Shown here piece by piece: positions 11,986-23,069 of a stretch of DNA of 64,000 nt. The translations under genes and the position numbers were made by a program. The stretch is from Daphnia pulex (taxonomy: Eukaryota; Arthropoda; Branchiopoda; Diplostraca; Daphniidae). The stretch is from assembly GCF_021134715.1 (NCBI RefSeq), contig NC_060026.1, forward strand, positions 11,151,001 to 11,215,000, in the 5' to 3' direction. The stretch's first letter is position 1; each line of letters starts with the position of its first letter. Under the pieces are notes generated by a model. It had not been told where the DNA came from and ran no database searches. It saw only the letters and a list, made by a program, of their open reading frames with translations.

Positions 11986-12727
11986 AGGTACACTCTCGCG
12001 CTATCCCAGTCCCTTGGAAGAAACGGTGGGTGTTCAATAAAGGGTCCCAAGATTCCCCGCCAGGTTCGCTAGGTTAGTGGGCCCCTCGCCTCTCGGGGGT
12101 ATACCGGTATAGCAAAAAGGGGTTTTTCGTTCTTAATCATATAAAATTATTAATCAATGAGGCCAGAAATTGATTTCATTTAAGCTTTATTTCATTCTGT
12201 AATTCATGTAGATTAGGCAATTTTTTATATGTTTAATTTGTGATTGAAATTCGCATTTTTTTTAATTTGCGCCAAAAAAATCAAATCAAATGTATTTTTT
12301 ATTAGTTATTTTTGTTTATTCCATTTTAAAATATTAAATTTGAATTTTAAAATATTAAAAATGAATTTTAAAATTCATTAAAATAGAATAAACAAAAATA
12401 AGTAATAAAAAATACATTTGATTTGAATTTTTTGGCGCAAATTTCAACAAAATGCGAATTTCAATCACAAATTAAACATATAAAAAATTGCCTAATCTAC
12501 ATGAATTAGGTATTAAACGATAGGGAATGAAATAAAGCTTAAATGGAATCAATTTCTGGCCTCATTGATTAATAATTTTATATGATTAAGAAAGAAAAAC
12601 GCAAAAACCCTTATTTTTGCTATACCTCCGAGAGGCGAGGGGCCCACTAACCTAGCGAACCTTGCGGGGAATCTTGGGACTCTTTACTAAACACCCGCCG
12701 GTCTTGGGGATAGCCGAGAGTGTACCT
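11986..12727. mobile_element. Foldback MITE flanked by TTAA duplications
   Basis: Nearly the whole 742 bp is one imperfect palindrome. The left arm begins aggtacactctcgcgctatcc and the right arm ends in its inverted match, ggatagccgagagtgtacct. Arms pair almost to the centre near 12360, where the repeat ttttaaaattca marks the turn. TTAA stands on both sides (11982-11985 and 12728-12731), as expected for piggyBac-type insertion. There is no coding capacity. The superfamily call rests only on the TTAA duplication. Confidence 0.8.
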
Positions 12728-12731
12728 TTAA

Positions 12732-13427
12732 TATTACATCGTGGCTATACATTGCTTTTAATTGGCCTTTTTACAATTTATTGGGCAAAATCTTGTTTAT
12801 TTTATGGCGAAAGCCTCTAATTTTTAAGTTTTGTAGTTTAACGAAAAAACTTAATTTTATCAAGGCCGCTTTGCCATAAGGCACCATGTAAACCGCGGCT
12901 TCCGCGCGGCTGAAAATGATTTGACCGTCTGTCACTATTTCTTTCATAACTAACCTATTTTACACCTGATTTTTATGAAAATTTGATAAGTTATAAAGTG
13001 AAAGACGTAGAACACGTGGGAATTTTTCAAATAATTTATTTCTAATTAGAAGTACTATATTTTTACAAAAAAAAATGAATTTAAACTTGTTTTTTTTTAC
13101 AGAAATATTAAATATTTTCACGGAGGGTTTTGTATGTAATATCTTGAATACTACAATAATAAAGCTCACTTAAAAAATTTCATGTATCATTTTGTCATAG
13201 GTTAAAAATTCATTACCCTCGACTACAATTCGTGTCAGTGGGCTCGCAATTAAAGTATAAAATTTAACATAAACAATTATGGTCGGATAAGAATGCCGTA
13301 ACATTTTTTCACGCGAATATTGCGAAGAAATAAATTGAAATTGAAACAAAACAATTATTTGTAGGATTCGAAAACAAGATAGAATATGATACTATACTAA
13401 GTTTCACTTCATTTTAAAAACTTTATT
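12732..13427. other. AT-rich spacer downstream of the ionotropic receptor
   Basis: No gene is seen. The 69-codon minus frame at 12960-13169 is a low-complexity Phe/Ile/Lys product of AT-rich DNA. Confidence 0.4.
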
Positions 13428-15345
13428 TTAGTTAACTGTTTTCTTTTTGTAAATATTTCTGTTATGATAGCCATTGAACATGAACTCACTTAAAAAAGCG
13501 AGAAAAGAAAGTGCAATACCCAACCCCAACAAATAAAAAGCTCCTTGTAAACTATCCAGTGAGTATGCGGCTAATTTCGTAGACTTTGTAGGATCCCACT
13601 TTTTCTGTTTTTTAGCCCATTGAGATGTTATGTGCTCAACGATTCCAGATTCAACGAGATGATAAATTTCCTTGTCAAAGTAAGGTTTCAGCGACGAGTG
13701 TTTCTGGAGTCCAAGCGCTGAGCGTGTGGGGAAAACACACTCTCTCATGAGATGTACACGAGGGCCATCGCTAGTGGGAGGGAATAATGTAAAGGCTTGA
13801 TAACGAAGATTCCCCTGATTCGACATCACAGCCCAAGAATTTGTTTCTAGTAAGGCGAACATTTGAGAAAGGTTGGTGGCAATAGCGAATTGACTACCAA
13901 GTTTCCGCTGGAGCGGGTCGTTCGAATCTGAAAGACTCTGTTTAAAATAATTGCCCCAGCTGATCTTTTGTAAAGGACTGTCAACTAATTGTTGAATAGT
14001 GTCAATAGGATCTGGGGTGTACGGAAAGGTGATGTAAGAAATTAGACCTGAACGATATAGAGTCGGAATTATGGTAGCAGCAGCTAATAGAAACCAAATA
14101 AGAAATAAACGATTAGCGGGCGAACGAACTTCTTGTGGCTGCTGGGCCGAGAGCATGTTTCCTAAGATGTAGAGAACACAAACCATAGTGTCGGAGAAAA
14201 ATGCGTCTTTATTTGGATGACGCGATGAGTATTTGGCTAGCAGTCGTAGCGTCGCGACGGCAACAATACAAGAGATACCAGTAAAAGTCCAAATGGCCGA
14301 AGAAAATGGATGGTAAAGTGCCGTCCATTTAGCGTAAGGACGAGGTGCAGGAATGAGAAAGCATTCGAAATTATTTCTGAAGGCTCGGGTGAAGTCTACG
14401 TAGGATAACAATCGATCCTGAATATGCAAATCACCATAAGACACGTCGGCTTCTTTTCGATGCAGAAAACCTAATAAACCGGTGACGGTGACGTTTTCCG
14501 GTCCATTGAAGATTAAAGTACCCTAATGCAAATTTACAATGCACATTAAAGAAAATTTAAGAAAATTGATTGCATAAATTAAACGCAACCACACTTACCC
14601 ACATTTCGTCGTTAACTGGTAGAATATAACTGAATCGAAAGTCTAGCCTCTCAGCAAGGATTTCCATTATTGTCGGCTCGATTCCATAGACGACAACTTT
14701 ACCGCTTAGATCATTCTTCTTTGCAAAAACGATGGGAGGGAAATCGAGCGTCGCAATCGTCAAGTGCCTACCCATTAAAGTTTGGCGTTGAACCGGCAGA
14801 ACTTTTTTTAAATTACTGTGTCTAAACACGAAATTCTTTTGAATACGATCGCTGATGACCCATCTGTGAATCTCCAGTAGACGTTGACTGCGTTCAATCA
14901 GCAAAAAAAAATTATCGCTTCGAATGTCGCCCAATAGTTTGTCGGCTTCTGTAGACGAATTTGAAGTGACTAGAATTACTTTCTTTGCATGGAAGTAATC
15001 ATTGACTTGTTCGTAAATTGGTGGAAAATCATCAAGGTTTTGTACAAACAGAATGGCGTCGCTGCAAACGGTCTCTTTAATAGTCGAAAATTGTTGCTCA
15101 GAAACGTTTACCCTACCGTTGTGATTTTGGAGTAAAATCAGGGGGCGGTTTTTCTTTAAAATGAGTTTGGCGATGTCTTCTTCGTTCTCCTCAGAATATT
15201 CTTCGTCGAAGATGGTTACCAGTCCCGAACACTTGACGTCCATATTCAGGATGTATTCAATCACACTGCATCTGTCGATCATCATCGACATGGACGATAC
15301 CTCGACTAGGCAAACTAAAGAAAGAAGAGCGACTTTAGCAAACAT
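13428..15345 (-). CDS. Ionotropic receptor (variant ionotropic glutamate receptor family)
   Basis: Two exons (15345-14599 and 14522-13428) join in phase across a 76-base intron to give 613 aa. The start MFAKVALLSLVCLVEVSS is a signal peptide, preferred over an upstream in-frame start at 15438. A short N-terminal region is followed by ligand-binding lobe S1 (from RQTLMGRHLTIATLDFPP to about residue 300), a first membrane segment near FSSAIWTFTGISCIVAV, a pore and second segment around ILGNMLSAQQPQEV...RLFLIWFLLAAATIIPT with YRSGLISYIT, lobe S2, and a last membrane segment GAFYLLGLGIALSFLAFL. Length and order fit arthropod IRs, ligand-gated cation channels used in chemosensation. The ligand cannot be told from sequence. 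It lies alone on the minus strand. Confidence 0.88.
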
Positions 15346-16745
15346 ACTAACGGGTCCTTGTGAGATCTGCGTATGCCGAAAAGACAGTGTAACCTGATCG
15401 TTTTTATACCCTTTAAAACCCAGCTGATAACTCACCAATCGTTCAGTTCATTGATTACAGTTCTATTTTAAATGCAATCAACATCGCGATCTAACTAAGC
15501 GAAAGATATAGACTGCCAATTCCTCGTAATTAAAATGTCAATCACTGCTGTAGCTCGAGTCTTCTCGCAATTTGTGTTCGTCAAGCTATGTAATTAACAC
15601 CAAATCAATGAAGAGCGATTGAATAAATTCTTTGGCTTTCGTCTCGAGAATAACGATTTTCTGGGTTGAATGTAATTAAACCTCTGTGGGAGAAACAGAA
15701 ACCTCTGCTCGTGCAGCCATAGCAACATGTCTTTTTCTGTAGGTGTATTCTCCATAATCCGACTGTTCATCCGCTCTGATGATTAGCTATAGCGTCGAAC
15801 TCAATGATGAATCACTGCCCTGCATACGATGTCGACTATATTCCGCAATTTTCCGATTGGACTCCATTCTGAATTAAAGGAACCGCAAAAATTCGATTCA
15901 TGTTATAATCTTATAAATAAACAGTCTGTGATATGTTTTTACTGTATACCTAAAGCCAGAGATTATGCGAATTAAAAAATATATTGCAACGGTTGCATTG
16001 CAACTATTACAAACAAGATCATGATCGATTTTTCGCAAATAAATGTTTTCTGGATTAGGTTCTCATGATGACAGATGTATTGGAACAGCGGTTCTTTGTA
16101 ACGGATTCTCCTTTGAAACGTGAAAATTTACTGTAAATTAAGTTTGTCACTTTTTTCCACCAACACACGTAAAACAGAAAAAAACTATCAAGTTAGCATT
16201 AAAAAACACATTCTTCAGTCTTAAAACGGCAAGTCCCATAAAAGACCGTGTTTTAAATATTTGCGCAATTCTTCCGCTTCCTGTTGAGTTTTTCCATATG
16301 AATAACAGGCAGCTGGTTGTATAATGTAATTTTAAAAAACACTAGCTGGCGCTCAAGCAAAACAAAACATTAATTGAGCTTATTTCGAATCAAGGGCGTT
16401 TTCTCGCCTTTTCCAGAAAATTTTCTAGCACTTAAAAATTTCATTAAGAATTCCCTAAGAAAGGTTGACTCGCAGCAAAATCTTTTTAATAAATATTAAT
16501 ATCTGAAATAATTACTGTATATCTCTGATTTTTCTTTTGTTATCTTATAATAAGTTGAGAAATAAAACCGACACCAAAACAAACCACCAAGCAGAAGGAA
16601 ACGTTGAAGATAACGAAAGTCTATTCAGAAATGTTTAGTCACCCATGCAGTTTCAAACGATTGGATTAGAGTGACAGATTGAAGCGCATTAGTGTCCTGC
16701 AAAAAAGCATCAATAAAAGAGATTTCTGCTGCAGAAAAAATTCCC
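15346..16745. other. Intergenic region between divergent IR and DC-STAMP genes
   Basis: This should hold the 5' flanks of both genes, which point away from each other. No further gene, transposon end or clear promoter motif was found. Confidence 0.4.
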
Positions 16746-18954
16746 ATGACGTCGCAAACGGAAGCTCAAGCGGAAGTTCCGATTCTACCAAACGATGACG
16801 CAGCATTGGAAGTAAGGCAAGGTCAGCAGTATATAAGTTGGACGCCTTCCGCATCTCACACCAAATCTAAAGAAGAAAATAAACAACTGACGACGGCGTA
16901 TCACGTATTAAAATTAATAATTCTACCTTTGTTGGTTGGAACAGTTTTCTTTTTCTTACTGCACTATCGCCACAACATCGAAGACAGGGTGGCCGGAATC
17001 ACTGGTGGAGTTGTTGCTATTGGAATTTCAATCCTATTGGCATTTTCTCAATCAGCTCGCTGCATTGTATCCCTGCTCATTCCTTCGTTAGGAACGCGAT
17101 TAGGGAAATCTTCTCTATTGGCCTTGTTGGCAAGCATGCTCTTAGCCGGACCGGCCGCTAATTTGAATTACAACTTTAAACAGACGACTCAGTCACTGAT
17201 TTGTTTCGGAGAAGCAGCCTTTAATCAAACAAGATTGGCATCGGAACGCTACACAGAATCGATGAGAGATATGAGCACACAAGTAGGAGATAGCTTGGCC
17301 AATTATGTAAATTTGGTCGAATCAGTCCAGCACTCAATTGATTCCTTTGATGATTTCCTAAAGAAGACTTCAGATTCATTCGATTCGACTCTCAACGACC
17401 TCAATCTTCAAATGAATCGATGCCGGGAGACAATGACATCGGTAAATGGTAATTGCCAGACGAAAATGGACAGCCTGAAGAAGGAATGCATTAATTTGAT
17501 CAAAGGTCGAGGGTTTTTTCGAAGGAAGAAACGAAGCTGGTTACCCGATATTATTACCAACGTTGGTGAAAATGTAATCAACGAAGTTAAGAAAATCGGG
17601 TTGGATGTTGCGGATCATGTCGACAAGGTCAAATTGACGGACGTTTGTAATTTGTTTTCCTCTGATTTGTGCAAGTTTACAGCGGAAATATGCGGTGTAA
17701 TAAAAAAGGTAAATTGGAAAACCACAGACATACAAACTTATGCATTACTAATCGAACTTTGTAAAATAGGTAGGAAATAGGACCCTGTCTCCTTTGTCAG
17801 GCATTCCGCAAATCATCCGGCCATTAATAGGCGAATTAAAAATTGGTGCATCTTATACTCGTCAACTAGAGTCCACGCTGAACCACACAAGCAGTTTTGA
17901 TGAAGTTAAACGGAACGTGAAGTCTGAAATCGGATACTTTTTAGATCGACTTTTGTGGACTATAGAGACGCTGTTAACTTACTTTAGCTTAATCACCCTG
18001 GTGGTGGTTGTCATCACATCCTGGCTGTACCACTTCCGTTTCCAGCACAGTCTAATCTTTGACAACATTTACATCAATAAAGATATTAAGACTTACGACT
18101 CCTCACGCCAATCAAATGATCCCTCGTTATTCCCACTTCAAGGGTCGGCAGAAAAAAAGGAAGTGATTGACTGTCTATCTCTAGCACTGTCTACTTGTGA
18201 AAAGAAATCACTTTTGAAAAGTCTACTAGTCTACTGCATTGTTATAATCTTAACCACCATTCTAATTTTAGTCGATTGGGTTCTTTATCAAGTGACAGAT
18301 ATTCTCCGACGGAATGGACGGACGACTCTTCAAGTTGGAGTGGATTCTGAGCAAAAATTCAAAGTGGAAGGTCGAGGGTTTATTTCGAGCATTTTTAGAT
18401 TCCTGTTCAAAGAATTCGACTACCAATCGAGAGAGATGAATCAGATCGACACAATGCCCTGTCTTCCTAATCCACTTCAACTCTCACTAGAACATTTGAT
18501 TCGCCCAGCAATCGTTATGATTGCTCTCGGCTTGGCTACCTTCTTGCAACCATACTGTCTTCGCTCACGTCACGCCATTGCCGCATATTTTTACCCGGAG
18601 CGTCAAAAAGAAAGAGTCACTTACCTTTATAGCGAGATGCTTCGTCGAAGGCAAGCCCTGAAAGCCAGCATGCAGCACCATATTCCCGGAAGGTTGGATG
18701 AAAACAGAAACGTCGCCGAAACAATCAGCAATGGCAGCAGATTGGTCAAGACACTTAATTGGTTGGGTTGTTTCCACCGTTGTTGCCTTTTGTGCGGCTG
18801 TCAAGGATCTACCAACGGAGTTTTGAAGATCTTTTCAAAAGAAGAAGAATATAAAATCTGCAATCGAAGCCCAGACTGCCCAGCTTTCTATTGCGCTTCT
18901 TGTTGGAAACACCTAGGAAACTGTGCTGTTTGTGGGAAAAGTGAAACAAATTAA
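16746..18954 (+). CDS. DC-STAMP domain protein with C-terminal RING-like finger (DCST/sneaky type)
   Basis: The preferred model joins 16746-17694 to 17801-18954 (700 aa). ATG 16746 (MTSQTEAQ) is taken because the frame upstream has only non-ATG starts. The N-terminal third has several membrane segments (IILPLLVGTVFFFLLHY, VVAIGISILLAFSQS, LLALLASMLLAGPA). A long extracellular-looking helical region follows, then further membrane segments (FSLITLVVVVITSWLY, SLLVYCIVIILTTILILV, PAIVMIALGLATFL). The end is a CxxC-rich finger (CCLLCGCQ...CPAFYCASCWKHLGNCAVC). This architecture is that of DCST1/DCST2 and Drosophila sneaky, which act in sperm-egg fusion or sperm membrane breakdown; DCST1 is also a ubiquitin ligase. 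Another donor at 17770 also keeps frame but leaves only a 31-base intron. Confidence 0.82.
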
Positions 18955-20069
18955 TCTAACCAGTTAAAAACATAAAAAGGAATATTGATAATTTGATACA
19001 TCTTCCCAATTCCCAGGTTGTTAAATACACGAAATTTTTAAAAATTTAATACCTGAAAAATTGAAATGTATTCAAATCCTTGCATTTTCTGTATTCCAAA
19101 AAAATTTCTTAGAGATTTACATGTCATTCATCTCGGCTGCTCGAACTGACATCCCAACGGCGTCTCTTGCGTTTCACATGCTCTTTTTAACTTTCTTCTT
19201 TTAACTTCGTACTTTCTTTCTTCTTTTTCTCTGTCTAGTCGCGTTCTACCCATTAAACTTGGTTGCTGACTTCCTGACTTAGTATTAGCTAAATTAACCA
19301 CTGCCACTTGAATACTGCAATCGAGGCCTGCCCATCGTGAGGCATCACTGTCAATACCTTTAACGCCTGGGTGCTGGGTTTGATTCTTGTTGACTCGCGG
19401 TGAAAAGGTACGAAATCCTTCGGAATAACAGGAAGAGAGGTGTTGCTCCAATGACGCCATCAAGGATGTCGGAATAGGCTAATATAAGCCCATCAGGCAT
19501 CAGCATCTGAGAGTTTTTAATTTTCTCACCTTCCAATTTGAAACATTGATGTAAACAAATCTTTGTCGTCTGTAAGATAAGAGCCATCTGTTAGTGGTGA
19601 ACGGAACAACGGTCAAACAAAATCCGCGCAAATTGCTAGGCGCACGCGCATTTCAGTCACACCCTCAGAGCTCAACTCAGTCCCTCACACATTCACACCT
19701 GGTAAGTGGTCACACCTTGACACCCCCACCCTCTATCCTCCTCTATATTTTGTCTTTCTTTTCGTATGTCTGATACGCTTATTCCCGTGAAAAGAGAAAA
19801 CCTTCCGTGGAAATAGACGAAATTTAATTTTTTTACAAAAAAAACAGGTACGGCAGAATTTCGGCGATAGATTTAAACACAATTTAATGTCTATTTTATA
19901 TCGTCATATTTTTATTACTAGTTTCACCGCAGATTTTCGTTCTATTTCAAAGGTAACATACATTAACACATAATTAACAAATTTTCCATCGATAATTTAT
20001 TCAATATTGTGATTTGCATATCACTATCGAGTATCGACATTATTGAACGTTTTCAAATGTCATTTATAG
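18955..20069. other. Intergenic region upstream of the first C1q gene
   Basis: Two overlapping minus-strand frames (19128-19463 and 19360-19587) have no recognisable motif and are not called. A weak B-box-like word (gggtttgattc, about 19377) lacks a matching A box. Confidence 0.4.
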
Positions 20070-22211
20070 ATGGGTATTTTGTTATCATTCACATGGAAAT
20101 TGATGGTTGCATCGACTTTTTTTCTGACTGGCTTGGCTGCTTCAGAATTGGAAACGTCCAATCCTTTAACCGTTCCCGCATCAGCTAAGACTCCCGAGGA
20201 TAGACCGCCGCCGATTAAATTTTCCTACATGCAGTTTCAGTCTGTTTGCGTAAAAATTTACGACAGTCAAATAACTTCACGCGCTTCAGGCAACAAGAAA
20301 ATCTATTTCTTCTCGCCGATCGCTCTGCTAAATCACTTGAATGTTGCTTCTATTTATAACCAAACGGTCCCCAATCAGGGACTTCTCAGTATCAGTTTTT
20401 CAATTTGGAATCAGGAAGTCAAAACTAAAGTGGTCGAGCACCTGATTCGGGTCCTCAACCAACCAGTTGAGCCGAATCAAGTGCAAGTCTTTCCATTCAA
20501 AAGTGTCAGACTGACCAGCACGGCGCAACCACAGGTTGATTTCTCATTAAATAATGAATGGCTCGCGTATAAAAATGAGCGATCACTCAGATTTAGTCTG
20601 GTCTGCCCGACACGGGAAGGTTGCGATCGTGTGAAGACTCAAATGCACAATAATCCCGAACAGTTTGAACATTTGCGACTTGATTTCAATAATCCTCAAT
20701 TAAAAGACGGTAGGTTGTTTTATTTTAAATTTGATGCATAAATTAATTCAAATTTGACTTATATTTGAAGACACTTGCATCGCTACAATCGCTGATGATG
20801 TGGAAAATGATTTGTCAATACAAGTGAAAGGTAACGTACTATATTTCAAGTACGAAATGATCAATTAGAAATTAACGAAAGAAATAATTTTGCAAATTTT
20901 CAGAATTAGCAAAAAGTTTGGAAGAAACCAAATCGAAATTTGCCACAGAACTGAATGCAATTAGGGAAGGTAAACTAGCTATATAAACTTATTTATTATC
21001 ATTAATCGCTATAGAGATTTAAATACTCGAACGCATAAATTTCGCAAAAAACAGCGACAACGCTTCTGAAGTCACCACGGAAAATTTTTTACTTGGAGAA
21101 AATAAAGAATAAATAAATGTTTATGTTTTCGAATTTCAGAAACGAAAAAGAATTTTGCGGTAGCTTCACAGATCTTAACAGATAAAATCAAAGTCGCCGA
21201 AGAAAAACTAACAGGCAATTTATATTAATTCAAGACGATTTTTTTAGCGGTGAAATAATCCTTCGTGAATGTTATACGAATTTGTTTGCAGTAACTTTGG
21301 AGGATTTGGAAACGACGAAAAACGAATTAACGCTTACGAAGGCCACCGTCAAGGAATTGTCGGTAAAATTGGATGGTATTTGCACATTTTAATTTTTAAA
21401 TTATTGAAAAAAATGCAAATGTTGAAAAAATCTTTAATTGACTTAGCGACTGAAAAAGATTTGGCAGCCATTAAGATCACCGCCGGAAATTTCCCAACAG
21501 TTAAAACAAGTGAAATAGTTGACACTGATAAAATGCCGACCTCTTGTGAAGATCTACAGCGAATGGGACAACAAATCAGCGGAATATTTTTGGTCAAAGG
21601 ATCGAAAAAGATGGAAGCGATTCACTGCAAGTTTAATTCTAAAGGTAGGAACGAAAAGTTATACGATTTCTCTATATTATTCATATTTTATAGCCTTTGT
21701 AATATTAACCGATTAATTCATATTTTATGTAGACAAACAGCAATGGATCGGTTACGCCGACGTCAAATCAGAACCCGTTCATTTCTACGTCCAGAGAACT
21801 TCTTCATTCACAAGAGAACGCGTTCCGATTCCATTCCAACTTGCGCGAATCAACGAGGGAAATGCCATGGATTTAAGAACGGGGAAATTCACGGCACCGC
21901 GAAAGGGAGTTTATTTCTTCTCGTTCACGGGACTGTTAGAGTTCCCATCTTCATCATCTTTTGTTTATTTGGGAGTTCTTCTTTATTTGAACGGGGAACG
22001 AATTGGTAGGGGGTTGGTTGATGCGGTAAACACCGTCGCTGGGCAAAATAGTCCGTTGACCCTCCAGTCGACGCTGAACTTGAAATCAGGCGATGAAGTC
22101 TGGGTGGAGATTGATGCCATCTCATCAAGAGTGGAATTGTTTGACGACGATTACCATTACACGCATTTCACTGGTTTCCTGTTGGAGGAGGAAATTGTGG
22201 CGTCCCTTTGA
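20070..22211 (+). CDS. Secreted C1q-domain protein, copy 1
   Basis: Seven exons: 20070-20709, 20771-20830, 20904-20969, 21140-21214, 21292-21375, 21447-21644 and 21733-22211 (533 aa). The start MGILLSFTWKLMVASTFFLTGLAAS is a signal peptide. Exon 1 holds an unrecognised globular domain of about 190 residues with KIYDSQ and CPTREGCDRVKTQM. Short exons then encode a coiled stalk (ELAKSLEETKSKF, TLEDLETTKNELT). Exon 6 has SCEDLQRMGQQISGIF, which resembles the start of fibrinogen-like modules. The last exon is a C1q/TNF-like fold (TGKFTAPRKGVYFFSF, GDEVWVEI, YTHFTGFLL). Such proteins usually form trimers and bind carbohydrates or microbes; an immune role here is inference. The intron after exon 4 starts with GC instead of GT. 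Confidence 0.85.
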
Positions 22212-22261
22212 ATTTTCTTCTAAAGGACTGTTTGTGTAAAAATTTACTACAGCAAAAAAAA

Positions 22262-22722
22262 AAAAAAAAATTAAGCAACAAGAAAATCTATTTCTATACT
22301 TTATTTACTAGATTTGGTAAATCACATGAACGTCGTTTCTATTTATAACCAAACGCGGCCAGTATAGTTAAGTATTTCTCAGTTTCAGTTATTCAATTTG
22401 AAATCAGGGAGTCAGAACTAAAGTGGCCCAGCATCTCATTCTTCAACCAACCAGTCGAGCCAAATCAAGTGCGAGTCTTTCCATTTAGCACTGTCAGACT
22501 GCTAAACATATGGCAATGTTTATTCAACATCGTGGGCACAAAAAATTACGTATCGTCCGTCCAACCGTTTCAAATGACATTCAGTCATTGAACAAGTAAA
22601 ATAAGTTTGACTCAGCACTTTTTAAAAAGCTTTTCGTGGTAGAGAAAAAGAATATTTAAAAAACGTCTACGGTAACCTTGAAACGCTTTTGGAAGTGATT
22701 GGTGGTCAGTGTGAAGGTACTA
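22262..22722 (+). pseudogene. Decayed piece of a third C1q-family gene
   Basis: From about 22268 to 22508 the sequence follows exon 1 of the flanking C1q genes (caacaagaaaatctatttct, then the VVSIYNQT region, EIRE.. and NQPVEPNQVRVFPFSTVRL) but with frame breaks and deletions. About 22679-22722 (aaacgcttttggaagtgatt) repeats the 3' flank of copy 2 at about 25305-25347. It looks like the collapsed remains of another tandem copy. A poly-A run sits just before it at about 22255. Confidence 0.65.
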
Positions 22723-23069
22723 GGTACGACTAGGTAGAAGCGGCTTTATTTGGGATATTTTATTTTTCTAAGGCGCTGGCCGGTGTCCGTGATTAAGGCT
22801 TTGCTTTGCACGAAAGAAACAAGAAAGAAGTTCGTGGCAGTTGTACACTTGTACTCGTCACATTCAAAAGCGCATATTCGTAAATAACTAAATAAGCAAC
22901 AGATTTAACCTTGATTCCTCGCTTGATTCCATTCAGTCTCATCTTTAGCCATACTCTAGCTTCGCCGTATAACATCGAAAGATTGGTTTTTGATTATCTG
23001 AAAGGTAATTCATAGTTAGACAAATTATTCTTGACATGTTGTTTCTAAAATATACCAATATATTTGCAG

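Noticed and set aside
12960-13169. 69-codon minus-strand frame
   Set aside because: Phe/Ile/Lys-rich product of AT-rich DNA.
19360-19400. tRNA-like or SINE B box (gggtttgattc)
   Set aside because: The word is imperfect, and no A box, cloverleaf or tail was found around it.
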